The notes beneath the pieces were generated by a model that had not been told where the DNA came from, did no database searches, and saw only the letters and a program-made list of their open reading frames with translations. The translations under genes were made by a program, and so were the position numbers. 64,000 nt of DNA, taken from the NCBI RefSeq assembly GCF_004342485.1, contig NZ_SMBU01000019.1, positions 1 through 64,000 on the forward strand, written 5' to 3'. Below are positions 17,695 through 28,416 of this stretch, one piece after another; position 1 is the stretch's first letter, and each line of letters opens with the position of its first letter. This stretch comes from Roseateles saccharophilus (GTDB taxonomy: Bacteria; Pseudomonadota; Gammaproteobacteria; Burkholderiales; Burkholderiaceae_C).

Positions 17695-18259
17695 AGCGGG
17701 TGCGCCAGCCCTGCAGCACCAGGGTGCTGGCGTCTGGGCCGGTGACGGTGATGGTGATCTTGAGGGCTTCGCCGCCTGCGGTCAGCGTGTCCAGCGCGGT
17801 GGGCGCCACGGCCACCGAGACGGCATAGCCCGTCAGGCCGGCCACGGCGGCGTTGCCGATGTCGCGGATGCCGCTCATCGAGAAGCCGGCGTAGTCGTTG
17901 ACATTGTTGAAATAGGTCGGGCCATAGCGGGATTCACCGGGCTCGGGGCCCAGCGATTCGGCCAGCGACGCGCAACCCGACGCCGAGGTGGCGATCTCGA
18001 CATTGGCATCCGTGGGGTCGCACCAGGTCATCGGCATCAACTGCACCTCGTGCAGCATCGATTCGGCGATGGCCAGCTCCTGGCGCCGGATCACCGGATC
18101 GGCGCTGGCCTGTGTGGCGGTGGTGAAGACCCGCAGCATCGCGCTCAGCGCGATGCCGACGACAACGACGAAGAGCAGCAACTCGATCAGGGTCAGGCCG
18201 CGCTTGCGCTGCCCGGGGTGCAGGGCCGGCATGTGCGGGATGCTAGCCGAGCATTGCAT
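17672..18259 (-). CDS. mshD: MshD minor pilin
   Basis: 195-residue PilV/GspI-type minor pilin. The leader ends at RGLTLIELLLFVVVVGIALS, so the conserved Gly-Phe junction is Gly-Leu here, with Glu at +5. ATG 18259 is preferred because GAGG lies about 8 nt upstream; a second ATG at 18232 would shorten the leader. The body contains the family motif ELAIAESMLHEVQLMP and Cys residues in MTWCDP and SGCASL. Starts 10 nt after the mshC stop. Confidence 0.86.
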   Translation of the reverse strand: MQCSASIPHMPALHPGQRKRGLTLIELLLFVVVVGIALSAMLRVFTTATQASADPVIRRQELAIAESMLHEVQLMPMTWCDPTDANVEIATSASGCASLAESLGPEPGESRYGPTYFNNVNDYAGFSMSGIRDIGNAAVAGLTGYAVSVAVAPTALDTLTAGGEALKITITVTGPDASTLVLQGWRTRYAPQSPY

Positions 18260-18269
18260 CGCGCGAGCC

Positions 18270-18716
18270 TCAAGGAGTGGGGTAGATCAGCCCGGTATCC
18301 GCCTCGATGCGGTAGGCCTGGCTGTAGCTGCCGGAGGCAACGGTGACCGTCATCGCCGCGCCCGTGCTGGTCGCCGTGGCGCCGCTGTTGGCGTTGTTGA
18401 AGGTCACCGTGCGGCTGCCGCCCTCGGCGATGCAGGGGCTCTCGGTGGCCGGGCAGGGCAGGGCCGAGATCGCCGTGCCGCTGCCATAGGCCCAGCTGAC
18501 GCCGCTGCCGGTGATGGTGGCGATGATGGGGCGGCGCTGCTGCAGCGCCAGCCTGAGCATGGCCTGGTGGCGGGCCTGCAGGTCGTCGCCAAATGAACGC
18601 AGCCGCCACAGCGTCGTGTCCACCAGCTTTGGAAGGGCGAACACCGCCAGGGCGGCCGTGATCACGATGACGAGGATGAGCTCGATCAACGTGAAGCCAC
18701 GCAAGCTGCGCGGCAT
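18270..18716 (-). CDS. mshC: MshC pilin-like protein
   Basis: 148-residue GspH/FimT-like minor pilin with prepilin motif RGFTLIELILVIVITAALAV after a six-residue leader. The following RLRSFGDDLQARHQAMLRLALQQRR is the conserved helix of MshC/GspH proteins. Two cysteines (LPCPATESPC) lie close together. It follows the major pilin gene by 6 bp, the normal MSHA order (A-C-D-O-P-Q). Confidence 0.87.
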   Translation of the reverse strand: MPRSLRGFTLIELILVIVITAALAVFALPKLVDTTLWRLRSFGDDLQARHQAMLRLALQQRRPIIATITGSGVSWAYGSGTAISALPCPATESPCIAEGGSRTVTFNNANSGATATSTGAAMTVTVASGSYSQAYRIEADTGLIYPTP

Positions 18717-18722
18717 GACGAA

Positions 18723-19097
18723 TCAGCTGATGCCGGTGGCGGTAAAGGTCGCGGTCGCACCGCCGGTGGTCTGCGTCAGCGTGCAGGAGACCGTGGCATC
18801 CACCGCGACGGTGGCCGCCGTGATGGTGTAACCGGTAGGCAGGCCGCCCTGCATGGAGGTGGCGACGTCGGTGCAGTTGGCGACGGCATTGCCTTTGGTG
18901 CTGTTGGCCTTGCGAGAGGCGTAGTTGATGGCCGAGGCCGAACTCAGTGCGCCTGCCACGCCATTCAGCGCCGATGCTCGCGCATCTGAATCAACACTGA
19001 CGAACTTGGGCAGGGCGACAGCGGCCAGGACGCCGAGGATGACGATGACCATCACCAGCTCGATGAGGGTGAAGCCGGCTTGCCGAGTCTTGTTCAT
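18723..19097 (-). CDS. mshA: MSHA-type major pilin
   Basis: 124-residue type IV pilin. The nine-residue leader MNKTRQAGF ends at the peptidase site, and the mature N-terminus [20 protein letters not shown] has Glu5. The compact body includes [20 protein letters not shown], typical of MshA/MshB, and a Cys pair (NCTDVATS and VSCTLTQ) for the C-terminal disulfide. An upstream in-frame start adds 15 residues, but ATG 19097 has an AGGAAG site 7 nt away and gives a standard short leader. Only one such gene exists here, whereas Vibrio has both mshA and mshB. About 150 bp of non-coding DNA upstream presumably holds its own promoter; I could not recognise the -35/-10. Confidence 0.9.
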   Translation of the reverse strand: MNKTRQAGFTLIELVMVIVILGVLAAVALPKFVSVDSDARASALNGVAGALSSASAINYASRKANSTKGNAVANCTDVATSMQGGLPTGYTITAATVAVDATVSCTLTQTTGGATATFTATGIS

Positions 19098-19246
19098 GAA
19101 GGTTCTTCCTGCGCGTGGCGCTGTGGTCGGGGGATGACACAACTATCGGCCAGGCTCGGCGGCCTTGAACAGTGAATTGCGCACGGGTTGGCGCACCGAT
19201 TGCAGTCGACATGCAAACCGTTGCAAGCGTCACACGAAATGGGCCG

Positions 19247-20473
19247 TCAACGGCCCATCGCGGCCTGACCCAGGTTCCATAGCGGCAGGAAGACGCCCAG
19301 GGCCAGCACGAGCACCATGACGCCGATGATGGCCAGCAGGATGGGTTCGATGGCGGCGGACAGGCCCTTGATCGCGTAGTCGGTCTCGCGCTCGTACATC
19401 TGGGCGATCTCGGTCATCAGCGTGTCGAGCTCGCCGGTCTCCTCGCCGACGGCGATCATTTGCAGCACGATCGGCGTGAACACGCCGGTCGCCGTGGCGC
19501 AGCGCGAGATGCTCTCGCCGCGCTCGACGCCGTCGCGCATCTGCTCGATGCGGGCACCGATGTAGGCGTTGTCCACGGTCTGCGCGACGACCGTCATGGC
19601 CTGGCTGATGGGCACGCCCGAACTGTTGGCCAGCGCGAAGCTGCGCGCGAAGCGGGCCAGCGTGGCCTTGAGCACGATGTTGCCGGCGATGGGCAGGCGC
19701 AGCTTGAAACGGTCCCAGGCGTAGCGGCCGCCCGGCGTGGCGATCCAGTTGCGCCAGGCCAGGCCGGCGCCGATGCCGCCGGCGACGACCAGTGGCCACC
19801 AGCGCACCGTCCAGGCCGAGAAGCCGAGCAGGATGCGCGTCATCAGCGGCAACTCGCTCTTGAAGTGGGCGAAGACCTCGGCGAACTTGGGCAGCACGAA
19901 GAGGTTGATGATGACCAGCGCGATGGCCATCGCGAAGATGACCATGACGGGGTAGCGCAGTGCCTGCTTGATGCGGGCGCGGATGTCGAGCTCGAACTCC
20001 AGATGCTCGGACAGGCGCTTGAGGACCTCGGTCAACCGCCCGGTCAGCTCGCCGACCCGGGTCATCGCGACGAAGAAGGGACTGAACACGGCCGGATGGC
20101 GGGCGAAGGCGGTGGCCAGCTCACGGCCCTGGTCGAGGCTGGCGCGCACGTCCTGCAGCAGGCTAATGATGCCGGGGTGGGAAGTGGACGCCTCCAGCCC
20201 GGCCAGCGAGCGCAGGATGGGCACGCCGGCCTTCTGCAGCGTGTACATCTGGCGCGTCAGCACCAAGGTGTCGTCCAGCGTGACGGGCCTGGCCAGCAGG
20301 GCCTCCAGCCAGCCACCGCCCGCAACGCTGACCGCCTCGGTCGTCGCCTCGATGCTGACTGGCACGACGCCGCCGGCCATCAGCTGGGCGGCCACCGCGT
20401 CGCTGCTGACGGCATCGACGATGCCTTCAACGAGCTCGCCGCGGCCGTTGCGGCCCTTGAACGCGAAGTTCAT
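19247..20473 (-). CDS. mshG: MshG inner-membrane platform protein (GspF/PilC family)
   Basis: 408-residue polytopic protein with two T2SSF domains (about 72-195 and 275-395). Each carries family motifs: TLQKAGVPILRSLAGLE and FFVAMTRVGELTGRL in the first, LANSSGVPISQAMTVVAQ and MIAVGEETGELDTLM in the second. Transmembrane helices lie near 170-190, 220-242 and 375-400. It couples the cytoplasmic ATPase to pilin polymerisation. Separated from mshE by 166 bp that contain a long hairpin. Confidence 0.93.
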   Translation of the reverse strand: MNFAFKGRNGRGELVEGIVDAVSSDAVAAQLMAGGVVPVSIEATTEAVSVAGGGWLEALLARPVTLDDTLVLTRQMYTLQKAGVPILRSLAGLEASTSHPGIISLLQDVRASLDQGRELATAFARHPAVFSPFFVAMTRVGELTGRLTEVLKRLSEHLEFELDIRARIKQALRYPVMVIFAMAIALVIINLFVLPKFAEVFAHFKSELPLMTRILLGFSAWTVRWWPLVVAGGIGAGLAWRNWIATPGGRYAWDRFKLRLPIAGNIVLKATLARFARSFALANSSGVPISQAMTVVAQTVDNAYIGARIEQMRDGVERGESISRCATATGVFTPIVLQMIAVGEETGELDTLMTEIAQMYERETDYAIKGLSAAIEPILLAIIGVMVLVLALGVFLPLWNLGQAAMGR

Positions 20474-20537
20474 GTCGGTCGACCGTAGTGACTTGAAACC
20501 GTGGGCCGAGCGCCGGGCCGTCCCAAGCCGGCCCGCG

Positions 20538-20574
20538 GGCGATGTGCTTGCGGCTCAACGCCGCAAGCATCGCC
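20538..20574. repeat. Long intergenic hairpin between mshE and mshG
   Basis: Inverted repeat with stem GGCGAT plus GCTTGCGGC pairing with GCCGCAAGC plus ATCGCC: 15 bp, one 2-nt bulge and a 5-nt loop (TCAAC). A second small palindrome, GTCCCCTAGGGGGAC, follows at 20575-20589. On the minus strand this is downstream of mshE. There is no T-run, so it is more likely an RNA-stability or partial-termination element, or a genomic palindromic repeat, than a classical terminator. Confidence 0.6.
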
Positions 20575-20639
20575 GTCCCCTAGGGGGACCGACCAGGCTT
20601 GCCCGCGTTCTGCGGCGCGGGACTGGGCGAGGGGCCGAT

Positions 20640-22373
20640 TCACTCGGTATCCACGCTGATGCGCACCGCCTCGGCCAGCGAGGTCTTGCCCTCGCGCACC
20701 AGGGCCAGGCTGCGGTCGGCCAGGGTCCGGCCCTTCAGCGAGCGGCGCGCCGCAGTCAGGAAGTCGCCCGCCTCGCTGCGCTGGATGGCCAGCGCCATGT
20801 CGGGGTCGAGCTCCAGCATCTCGTAGATGCCGCGCCGGCCCTGGTAGCCGGTGCCATTGCATTCGGAGCAGCCGCGGCCCTTGACGTTCGGCACGGGGGC
20901 CGGCGTCTCGCCGTTCAGCGTCAGCACCTCGTTGACCCAGGCCTGCTCTTGCGGCGTGGCGAGGTGGGGCTCGGCGCAGTGCTTGCAGACGCCGCGCAGC
21001 AGGCGCTGGGCCAGCACGGCCTGCAGCGAGGTGGCGACCATGAAGGGCGGTGCCCCCATGTCCAGCAGCCGGAAGGGGGTGGAGACGGTGTCCTTGGTGT
21101 GCAGCGTGCTCAGCAGCAGATGGCCGGTGATGGCGGCACGCAGGCCGATCTCGGCGGTCTCGGCGTCGCGCATTTCGCCGACGAGGATGACGTCGGGGTC
21201 CTGGCGCAGCGCGGCGCGCAGCACGCGGGCGAAGTCGAGCTCGATCTTGTCGTTGACCTGCACCTGGGTCAGGCCGGGCAGACGGTATTCGACCGGGTCC
21301 TCGACGGTGATGATCTTCTGCTTCTCGGAGTCCAGTTCGGCCAGCGCGGCGTACAGCGTGGAGGTCTTGCCGGAGCCGGTCGGGCCGGTGACGAGGATCA
21401 TGCCGGAGTCGCGGCCCAGCAGCTCGCGGAAGCGCTTGAGCATGTCGTCCGGCATGCCGATCTCGCCCAGGCGGCGCAACGCCGAACCCTGGCCGAGCAG
21501 GCGCATGACGACGGACTCGCCGTACTGGCTGGGCATGGTGGAGAGCCGCACGTCCAGCGTGCGGTCGGACAGGCGCAGCGTGAAGCGGCCGTCCTGCGGC
21601 AGGCGCTTCTCGGAGATGTCCAGGCCGGCCATCAGCTTCAGGCGCTGGGCCAGGGCCGGCGCGATGCGCTTGTCGGCCTGGGTGAGGGTCTGCAGCAGGC
21701 CGTCGACGCGGTTGCGGATCAGCAGCTCGCCTTCCTGCGGCTCGATGTGCACGTCGGAGGCGCCGGCGCGGGTCGCGTCCTCGAACACGGACTGCAGCAG
21801 CCGCACGACCGGCGCGCCCTCCTGGCCGACGCTGGCCTGCAGGGTGCCGAAGTCCACGGCGTCGCCGATGTCCTTCTCCAGCGCCTTGGCCAGGCCCGAG
21901 ATCTCGTCGCTGCGGCGGTAGTGCTTGTCGAAGACGGCGGGCAGCTGGCTGTCCGCGACGACGGCCATGGCCAGGCGCCGCTTCAGGATCTTGGCCAGCT
22001 CGTCGAAGCCGAACAGGTCCAGCGGGTCGGCCATCGCGACCAGCAGCGTGTCGCCGCGCTCCTCCAGCACGACGGCGCGGAAGCGCCGCGCGGGCGTCTC
22101 GGGCAGCAGGCGCACGAGCTCGGTCTTGAGCGGGAAGGTCTTGAGGTTGACGAAGGGTGCACGCAGCTGGCGGGCCAGCACGTGGGCCAGGGCCTCCTCG
22201 GTGATGAGGTTGGCCTCGATCAGGATGCGGCCGAGCTTCTTGCCGGTGGCGCGTTGCAGCTCCAGCGCCTGCGTGAGCTGCTCGGACGAGATCAGCTGCT
22301 GCTCGACGAGGACGTCGCCGAGGCGCAGTTTCGGGCGCGGTGCGGCAGCGGTTTCAGCGGACGCTTCACTCAT
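20640..22373 (-). CDS. mshE: MshE pilus extension ATPase (GspE/PilB family)
   Basis: 577-residue cytoplasmic motor. The N-terminal MshEN domain (about 15-150) carries two motifs of the cyclic-di-GMP-binding type, RLGDVLVEQQLISSEQL and KLGRILIEANLITEEAL, in which the Gly of the consensus is Gln and Asn respectively. The ATPase core has Walker A GPTGSGKTSTL (about 330-340), an Asp box (EDPVEYRLPG), Walker B/His box (ILVGEMRDAETAEIG; LLSTLHTKDT) and a tetra-Cys zinc site (CKHC and CSEC). It lies between a second ATPase gene and mshG, and is the likely extension ATPase of the MSHA pilus. Confidence 0.93.
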   Translation of the reverse strand: MSEASAETAAAPRPKLRLGDVLVEQQLISSEQLTQALELQRATGKKLGRILIEANLITEEALAHVLARQLRAPFVNLKTFPLKTELVRLLPETPARRFRAVVLEERGDTLLVAMADPLDLFGFDELAKILKRRLAMAVVADSQLPAVFDKHYRRSDEISGLAKALEKDIGDAVDFGTLQASVGQEGAPVVRLLQSVFEDATRAGASDVHIEPQEGELLIRNRVDGLLQTLTQADKRIAPALAQRLKLMAGLDISEKRLPQDGRFTLRLSDRTLDVRLSTMPSQYGESVVMRLLGQGSALRRLGEIGMPDDMLKRFRELLGRDSGMILVTGPTGSGKTSTLYAALAELDSEKQKIITVEDPVEYRLPGLTQVQVNDKIELDFARVLRAALRQDPDVILVGEMRDAETAEIGLRAAITGHLLLSTLHTKDTVSTPFRLLDMGAPPFMVATSLQAVLAQRLLRGVCKHCAEPHLATPQEQAWVNEVLTLNGETPAPVPNVKGRGCSECNGTGYQGRRGIYEMLELDPDMALAIQRSEAGDFLTAARRSLKGRTLADRSLALVREGKTSLAEAVRISVDTE

Positions 22374-22589
22374 CGGATCAGGCTCTCATGGGTGGCAGGT
22401 AGCAGACTCGAAGCGCAAGAGTGCCTTCCCCAGCGACTGCCGCGGAACCGGCTTTGCCGGGCCGCTGGCAGTTGCCAAGGCCAGAGGCCTTGTCCTTCGC
22501 CAGGCACAAACAGTCCTCAGGACTGTTTGTGTCCGGGCTCAGCCCCCTTGAAGGGGCGCGCGAAGCGCGTCGGGGGTGGGCCATCCCGG
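22374..22589. repeat. Intergenic palindrome cluster
   Basis: Non-coding gap between two ATPase genes. It contains a perfect 27-nt palindrome at 22505-22531 (13-bp arms around one base; arm CACAAACAGTCCT), CCCCTTGAAGGGG at 22544-22556 and GCGCGCGAAGCGCG nearby. The CCCCT..AGGGG core recurs in other gaps of the window (20575-20589, 51710-51723), which suggests a family of dispersed intergenic repeats rather than a gene-specific signal. No coding potential seen. Confidence 0.65.
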
Positions 22590-25115
<2,526 letters not shown>

Positions 25116-25217
25116 GGGCTCGCGCAAATGGAGTGGCGCCGATTATGGAGGGCCGCCGCGCATGCGCCGGCGTCGATCAGGACCTGTTGCAGCCCGGATG
25201 CGGGCCGCGCCCCGGCT

Positions 25218-25400
25218 TCACTCCTGCGTGTACTGGCGCCAGCGCGCACTGGCCTGGCGCATCAGCTGCACCTGGCGGGCGAAGCGGCGGCAGTTGCCGC
25301 AGATGCGGTGGTGCAGGCGCAGCGTCAGGCGTTCGGCCAGCGGCATCGAGCGGTCCTCGGCCTGCAGCGTGATCTGTGTTGCCTCGCGGCAGTTGATCAT
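25218..25400 (-). CDS. Small zinc-finger (zf-HC2-like) anti-sigma factor
   Basis: 60-residue soluble protein with the ZAS-type metal site H-x3-C-x2-C (HHRICGNC, His30, Cys34, Cys37) and an extra Cys4. No membrane helix, so it would act in the cytoplasm, releasing the sigma factor when metal or redox state changes. The start is uncertain. ATG 25400 gives the family-typical MINCREAT N-terminus. A TTG at 25412 overlaps the sigma stop and has GGAGGAG 4 nt upstream; both are in frame. Directly follows the ECF sigma gene and is very likely its partner. Confidence 0.8.
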   Translation of the reverse strand: MINCREATQITLQAEDRSMPLAERLTLRLHHRICGNCRRFARQVQLMRQASARWRQYTQE

Positions 25401-25408
25401 CAGCTTGA

Positions 25409-25990
25409 TCAATTCGCTCCTCCGGCAGATGCGGCACTGAACCACCCGGCTTGCAGGCAGTCCCTCAGCCTCAACCGGGCACGGTGCAGCATGACCCAGA
25501 GGTTGGTCGGCGTGATGGCCAGTTCCTTACAGATCTCGTCCGAGTCCAGCTCCAGCCACTCGCGCATCATGAAGAGCCGGCCCTGCTGGCCGGGCAGCTT
25601 CTCGACGCAGGCTTCCAGCACCTTCATGAAGTCCATCTGGCGCAAAGCGTCCTCGGGGTTGCCCCAGTCGTGCTGGGTTTCGCGCCAGTGGCCGTTGCTG
25701 GCAAACAGCAGCTCGTCCAGGTCGGCGTCGTCGTCAGTGCCGGTTGTCGTCGACAGCTCGCGGCTGTTCCTGCGGATCTGGTCGATGAGCTTGTGCTTGA
25801 GGATGCCGATCAGCCAGGTCTTGAGCTGGCTCTGGCCCGCAAAGGCCTGGGGCTTCTCGAGCGCGGCGAGCAGGGTGTCGGAGACGGCGTCCTCCGCCCA
25901 GGCCGGGTTGCGCAGTTGCAGCCGCGCGTACTTCAGCAAGGCCGGGCGCAGGGCTTCGATCTGGCGGCAGTAGTCCTGAGAGGCTGTCAT
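25409..25990 (-). CDS. ECF-family RNA polymerase sigma factor
   Basis: 193 residues with region 2 (about 15-80; NPAWAEDAVSDTLLAALEKP and LKTWLIGILKHKLIDQIRR) and region 4 (about 125-180; QQGRLFMMREWLELDSDEIC, then a helix-turn-helix ITPTNLWVMLHRARLRLRDCL). The two are joined by an acidic linker. It is divergent from the bufferin operon, with 112 bp between start codons, and is followed by a zinc-finger anti-sigma gene. By analogy with the sigma factors reported to control DUF2282/DUF692 operons (for example RpoQ-gig of Cupriavidus metallidurans), it should activate the bufferin genes in response to copper, gold or a related stress. That specific signal is inference. Confidence 0.92.
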   Translation of the reverse strand: MTASQDYCRQIEALRPALLKYARLQLRNPAWAEDAVSDTLLAALEKPQAFAGQSQLKTWLIGILKHKLIDQIRRNSRELSTTTGTDDDADLDELLFASNGHWRETQHDWGNPEDALRQMDFMKVLEACVEKLPGQQGRLFMMREWLELDSDEICKELAITPTNLWVMLHRARLRLRDCLQAGWFSAASAGGAN

Positions 25991-26014
25991 GGCGATGCAG
26001 TGAACGGCGGGCAG

Positions 26015-26041
26015 TGTAAGGATTGGGCGGCGTCTTGCGAC
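26015..26041 (+). promoter_or_regulatory. Candidate ECF-sigma promoter for the bufferin operon
   Basis: TGTAAGG at 26015-26021, a 16-nt spacer, then CGAC at 26038-26041. This matches the layout of promoters read by SigF-type ECF factors that control DUF2282 operons in Caulobacter and Bradyrhizobium (GTAACC-N16-CGAA), with changes at CC and the last base. Transcription would start near 26048, leaving a leader of about 55 nt and a GGAG site (26091-26094) 8 nt before the bufA ATG. The similarity to the published consensus is recalled, not computed. Confidence 0.55.
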
Positions 26042-26102
26042 TTCAGCCCTGCCGCCGCATCATCGGCCGCCTTCCCACCCTCAAGCTTTTGGAGACCTGT
26101 CC

Positions 26103-26378
26103 ATGAAGACCCAAGCCCTCGTGTCCTCGGCCCTTGCCGCCGCCCTGTCCCTCGGTTTCGTCGCCCAGGCTCAGGCCCAGGACAAGGCAAAGGAAAAATG
26201 CTTCGGCATCGCCAAGGCCGGCCAGAACGATTGCGCCAACCTCAGCGGCAGCCATGCCTGCGCCGGCCTGAACAAGGTCGACAACGGCGTCGACGAGTGG
26301 AAGTACGTCGCCAAGGGCAGCTGCAAGAGCGCCGGCGGCACGACGCTCGAAGAAGCCAAGGCCAAGATGAAGAAGTAA
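26103..26378 (+). CDS. bufA: Bufferin-type RiPP precursor (DUF2282)
   Basis: 91-residue secreted protein. The signal peptide (1-25, ending AQAQA) is followed by a core with four cysteines: KCFG (33), NDCAN (44), HACAG (53) and GSCKS (74). This is the DUF2282/BufA1 pattern. In characterised bufferins a DUF692 enzyme oxidises core cysteines to thiooxazole-type heterocycles and the mature product binds copper in the periplasm. An ECF promoter candidate and a good ribosome site (GGAGA) precede it. The next gene starts 3 nt after its stop. GigP of Cupriavidus is the same family. Confidence 0.88.
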   Translation: MKTQALVSSALAAALSLGFVAQAQAQDKAKEKCFGIAKAGQNDCANLSGSHACAGLNKVDNGVDEWKYVAKGSCKSAGGTTLEEAKAKMKK

Positions 26379-26381
26379 GCC

Positions 26382-27236
26382 TTGCAGGCGGCTTCCTCCC
26401 AGGCGCCGGCCGGGGCCCTCGTGGGCATAGGCTGGCGCCAGCCCCATTACGAGGCGCTGCTGGAGCAGCGCCCTGGCCTCGGCTTCATCGAGGTCCATTC
26501 CGAGAACTTCTTCGCCGATGGCGGTGCCACGCTGGCCGTGCTGGATGCCGGCCGGGAGGCCTACCGCGTCAGCCTGCACGGCGTGGGCCTGGGCCTGGGC
26601 TCGGCCGCCGGGCTGGACGATTGGCATCTGGAGCGCCTCGCGCGCCTCGTGCAGCGGGTGCAGCCCGACTGGGTGTCCGACCACGCCAGCTTTGCGCGCG
26701 TCGGCTCGGGCCTGCATGCGGCCGACCTGCTGCCCATCCCCTTCACCGACGAGTCGCTGGCCCTGCTGGTACGGCATGTGGAGCAGGTGCAGCAGCGCCT
26801 CGGCCGGCGCATGCTGGTCGAGAACATCAGTGCCTATGTCGGTTGGGCCGGCGACACGCTGGCCGAGCCCGAGTTCTTCAACGAGCTGACGCGGCGCAGC
26901 GGCTGCGGCCTGCTGCTGGACGTCAACAACCTCTTCGTCAATGCGCGCAACGACGGCCACGCGCCTGAAGCCGCCGCGCGCGAGGCGATGCGCTGGGTCG
27001 ATGCGATCCGGCCCGGCAGCGTCGGCGAGATCCACCTGGCCGGGCATTGCGAGCGGCCAGACGGCCTCGTCATCGACGACCACGGCAGCCGCGTGCGCGA
27101 CGAGGTCTGGCGTGCCTATGCCCATGCGGTCGGGCGCTTCGGCCCCGTGCCGGCGCTGATCGAATGGGATACGTCCCTGCCCGAGCTCGACGTGCTGCTG
27201 GCCGAGGCCGGCCGGGCGCGGGCCTTGCAGCCATGA
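26382..27236 (+). CDS. bufB: MNIO (DUF692) RiPP-modifying oxygenase
   Basis: 284-residue TIM-barrel enzyme of the multinuclear non-heme iron oxidase family, here predicted to modify cysteines of the adjacent precursor. Metal-ligand motifs are all visible: HSENFF (His39, Glu41, Asn42), SLHG (His66), SDHASF (Asp100, His101), VENISAY (Glu147, Asn148), LLDVNN (Asp180, Asn182/183), IHLAGH (His218, His222), DDHG (His234) and IEWDTS (Glu261, Asp263). The start is TTG 26382, 3 nt after bufA; GTG 26421 is an alternative that would begin at VGIGWR. The stop overlaps bufC (ATGA). Confidence 0.9.
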   Translation: MQAASSQAPAGALVGIGWRQPHYEALLEQRPGLGFIEVHSENFFADGGATLAVLDAGREAYRVSLHGVGLGLGSAAGLDDWHLERLARLVQRVQPDWVSDHASFARVGSGLHAADLLPIPFTDESLALLVRHVEQVQQRLGRRMLVENISAYVGWAGDTLAEPEFFNELTRRSGCGLLLDVNNLFVNARNDGHAPEAAAREAMRWVDAIRPGSVGEIHLAGHCERPDGLVIDDHGSRVRDEVWRAYAHAVGRFGPVPALIEWDTSLPELDVLLAEAGRARALQP

Positions 27237-27931
27237 AGGCGGCGCAGCAGGCCCTGGTCGACGCGCTGCTGGGCCGTGGCGAGCCGCCTGCCGGCCTGAG
27301 CGGCGGCGCGCGCGGGCTCACGGCCTACCGGGGCAATGTGCAGGCACTGTCCGCCCAGGCGCTGGCCGTGCCCTTCGCGCGGCTGCGCGAGGCCCTGGGC
27401 GAGGACGAGTTCGCGGCGCTGGCCTGGAGCTTCTGGCGCGCCCAGCCGCCCGTGCGCGGCGACCTGGCGCAGTGGGGCGGGGCGCTCGCGGGTTTTCTGG
27501 TCGAGCATGCCGGCGAGGACTCTGGACTGCCGGACCTGGCCCGGCTGGACTGGGCCCTGCACCAGGCGGAGCGGGCCGCCGATGCGGAGCTCGACGCCGA
27601 GTCGCTCGCCCGGCTCGGCGACACGCCGCCCGAGGGTCTGTGGCTGCAGCTGCGGCCCGGCGTGGCGTTGCTGGCGCAGTCGGGCGGACCGGTGCTCGTC
27701 TGGCGTCAGGGCTGGCGCGGCGCCTGGCAGGCCTTGCAGGCCGGCGAGGCGGCCTTCATGCAGGCGCTGCTGGGCGACGTGAATCTTGCCGCCGCCCTCG
27801 AGGCCGCGGCAGTGAAAGGTTTGGCGCCCGAAGCCGACTTCGACTTCGGCGCATGGCTGCAAGCCGCGCTGCACAACGCCTGGCTGCAAGGAGTCAGGAC
27901 GGCACCCACGCACAGGACGACGACACCATGA
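27233..27931 (+). CDS. bufC: DUF2063 partner protein of the MNIO enzyme
   Basis: 232 residues. The N-terminal DUF2063 domain (about 5-95) shows the family features [16 protein letters not shown] and [20 protein letters not shown]. In bufferin and related MNIO systems this partner is thought to help recognise the precursor. A C-terminal alpha/beta region (about 130-225) resembles the RRE-like part of BufC proteins. ATGA overlaps at both ends tie it tightly to bufB and doxX. Cytoplasmic. Confidence 0.86.
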   Translation: MKAAQQALVDALLGRGEPPAGLSGGARGLTAYRGNVQALSAQALAVPFARLREALGEDEFAALAWSFWRAQPPVRGDLAQWGGALAGFLVEHAGEDSGLPDLARLDWALHQAERAADAELDAESLARLGDTPPEGLWLQLRPGVALLAQSGGPVLVWRQGWRGAWQALQAGEAAFMQALLGDVNLAAALEAAAVKGLAPEADFDFGAWLQAALHNAWLQGVRTAPTHRTTTP

Positions 27932-28416
27932 AAGCTCTGATCTCCGCGACGCTGCGCGCCTTCACCGACCCGGGCCTGGCGCCCACCCGCATGCCGGCGG
28001 CGCTGGACATCCTCGTCGGCCATCTGCAGTCGCTTGTGCTGCTGGCGGCGCGGCTCTATGTGGCCAACATCTTCTTCACGTCGGGCCTGACCAAGCTGCG
28101 CGATTGGTCGGCCACGCTGGCCCTGTTCCACGACTACTACCAGGTGCCGCTGCTGCCGCCGACGCTCGCGGCCTATATGGGCGCGGCGGGCGAGCTGGCG
28201 ATACCGGTGCTGTTGGTGCTCGGCCTGGCGGGGCGCTTCGCCGGGGCGGGGCTGTTCGTCGTCAACCTGATGGCCGCGCTCTCGCTGCCGGCGGAGGACC
28301 TGTCGCCCGCCGGTGAACTGCAGCATGTGCTGTGGGGCGTGCTGGCCGTGGTCATCGCGCTGTGGGGCGCAGGTCGCTGGTCCGTCGACCGTTGGATGGC
28401 TACTCGTTCCGCGTGA
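27928..28416 (+). CDS. DoxX-family membrane protein of the bufferin operon
   Basis: 162 residues with four predicted transmembrane helices (about 35-55, 70-100 partly, 100-122, 135-152) and the DoxX motif ARLYVANIFFTSGLTKLRDW. DoxX proteins commonly close DUF2282/DUF692/DUF2063 operons (compare gigT) and are suggested to have a redox or quinone-linked role. Overlaps bufC by 4 nt. The 3' end overlaps the convergent tolA gene by 17 bp. Confidence 0.88.
   Translation: MKALISATLRAFTDPGLAPTRMPAALDILVGHLQSLVLLAARLYVANIFFTSGLTKLRDWSATLALFHDYYQVPLLPPTLAAYMGAAGELAIPVLLVLGLAGRFAGAGLFVVNLMAALSLPAEDLSPAGELQHVLWGVLAVVIALWGAGRWSVDRWMATRSA

Noticed and set aside
19098-19246. Sigma-54 promoter before the major pilin (TGGCCGATAGTTGTG on the minus strand)
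   Set aside because: The -24 GG is present but the -12 GC is TG; match too weak to annotate.
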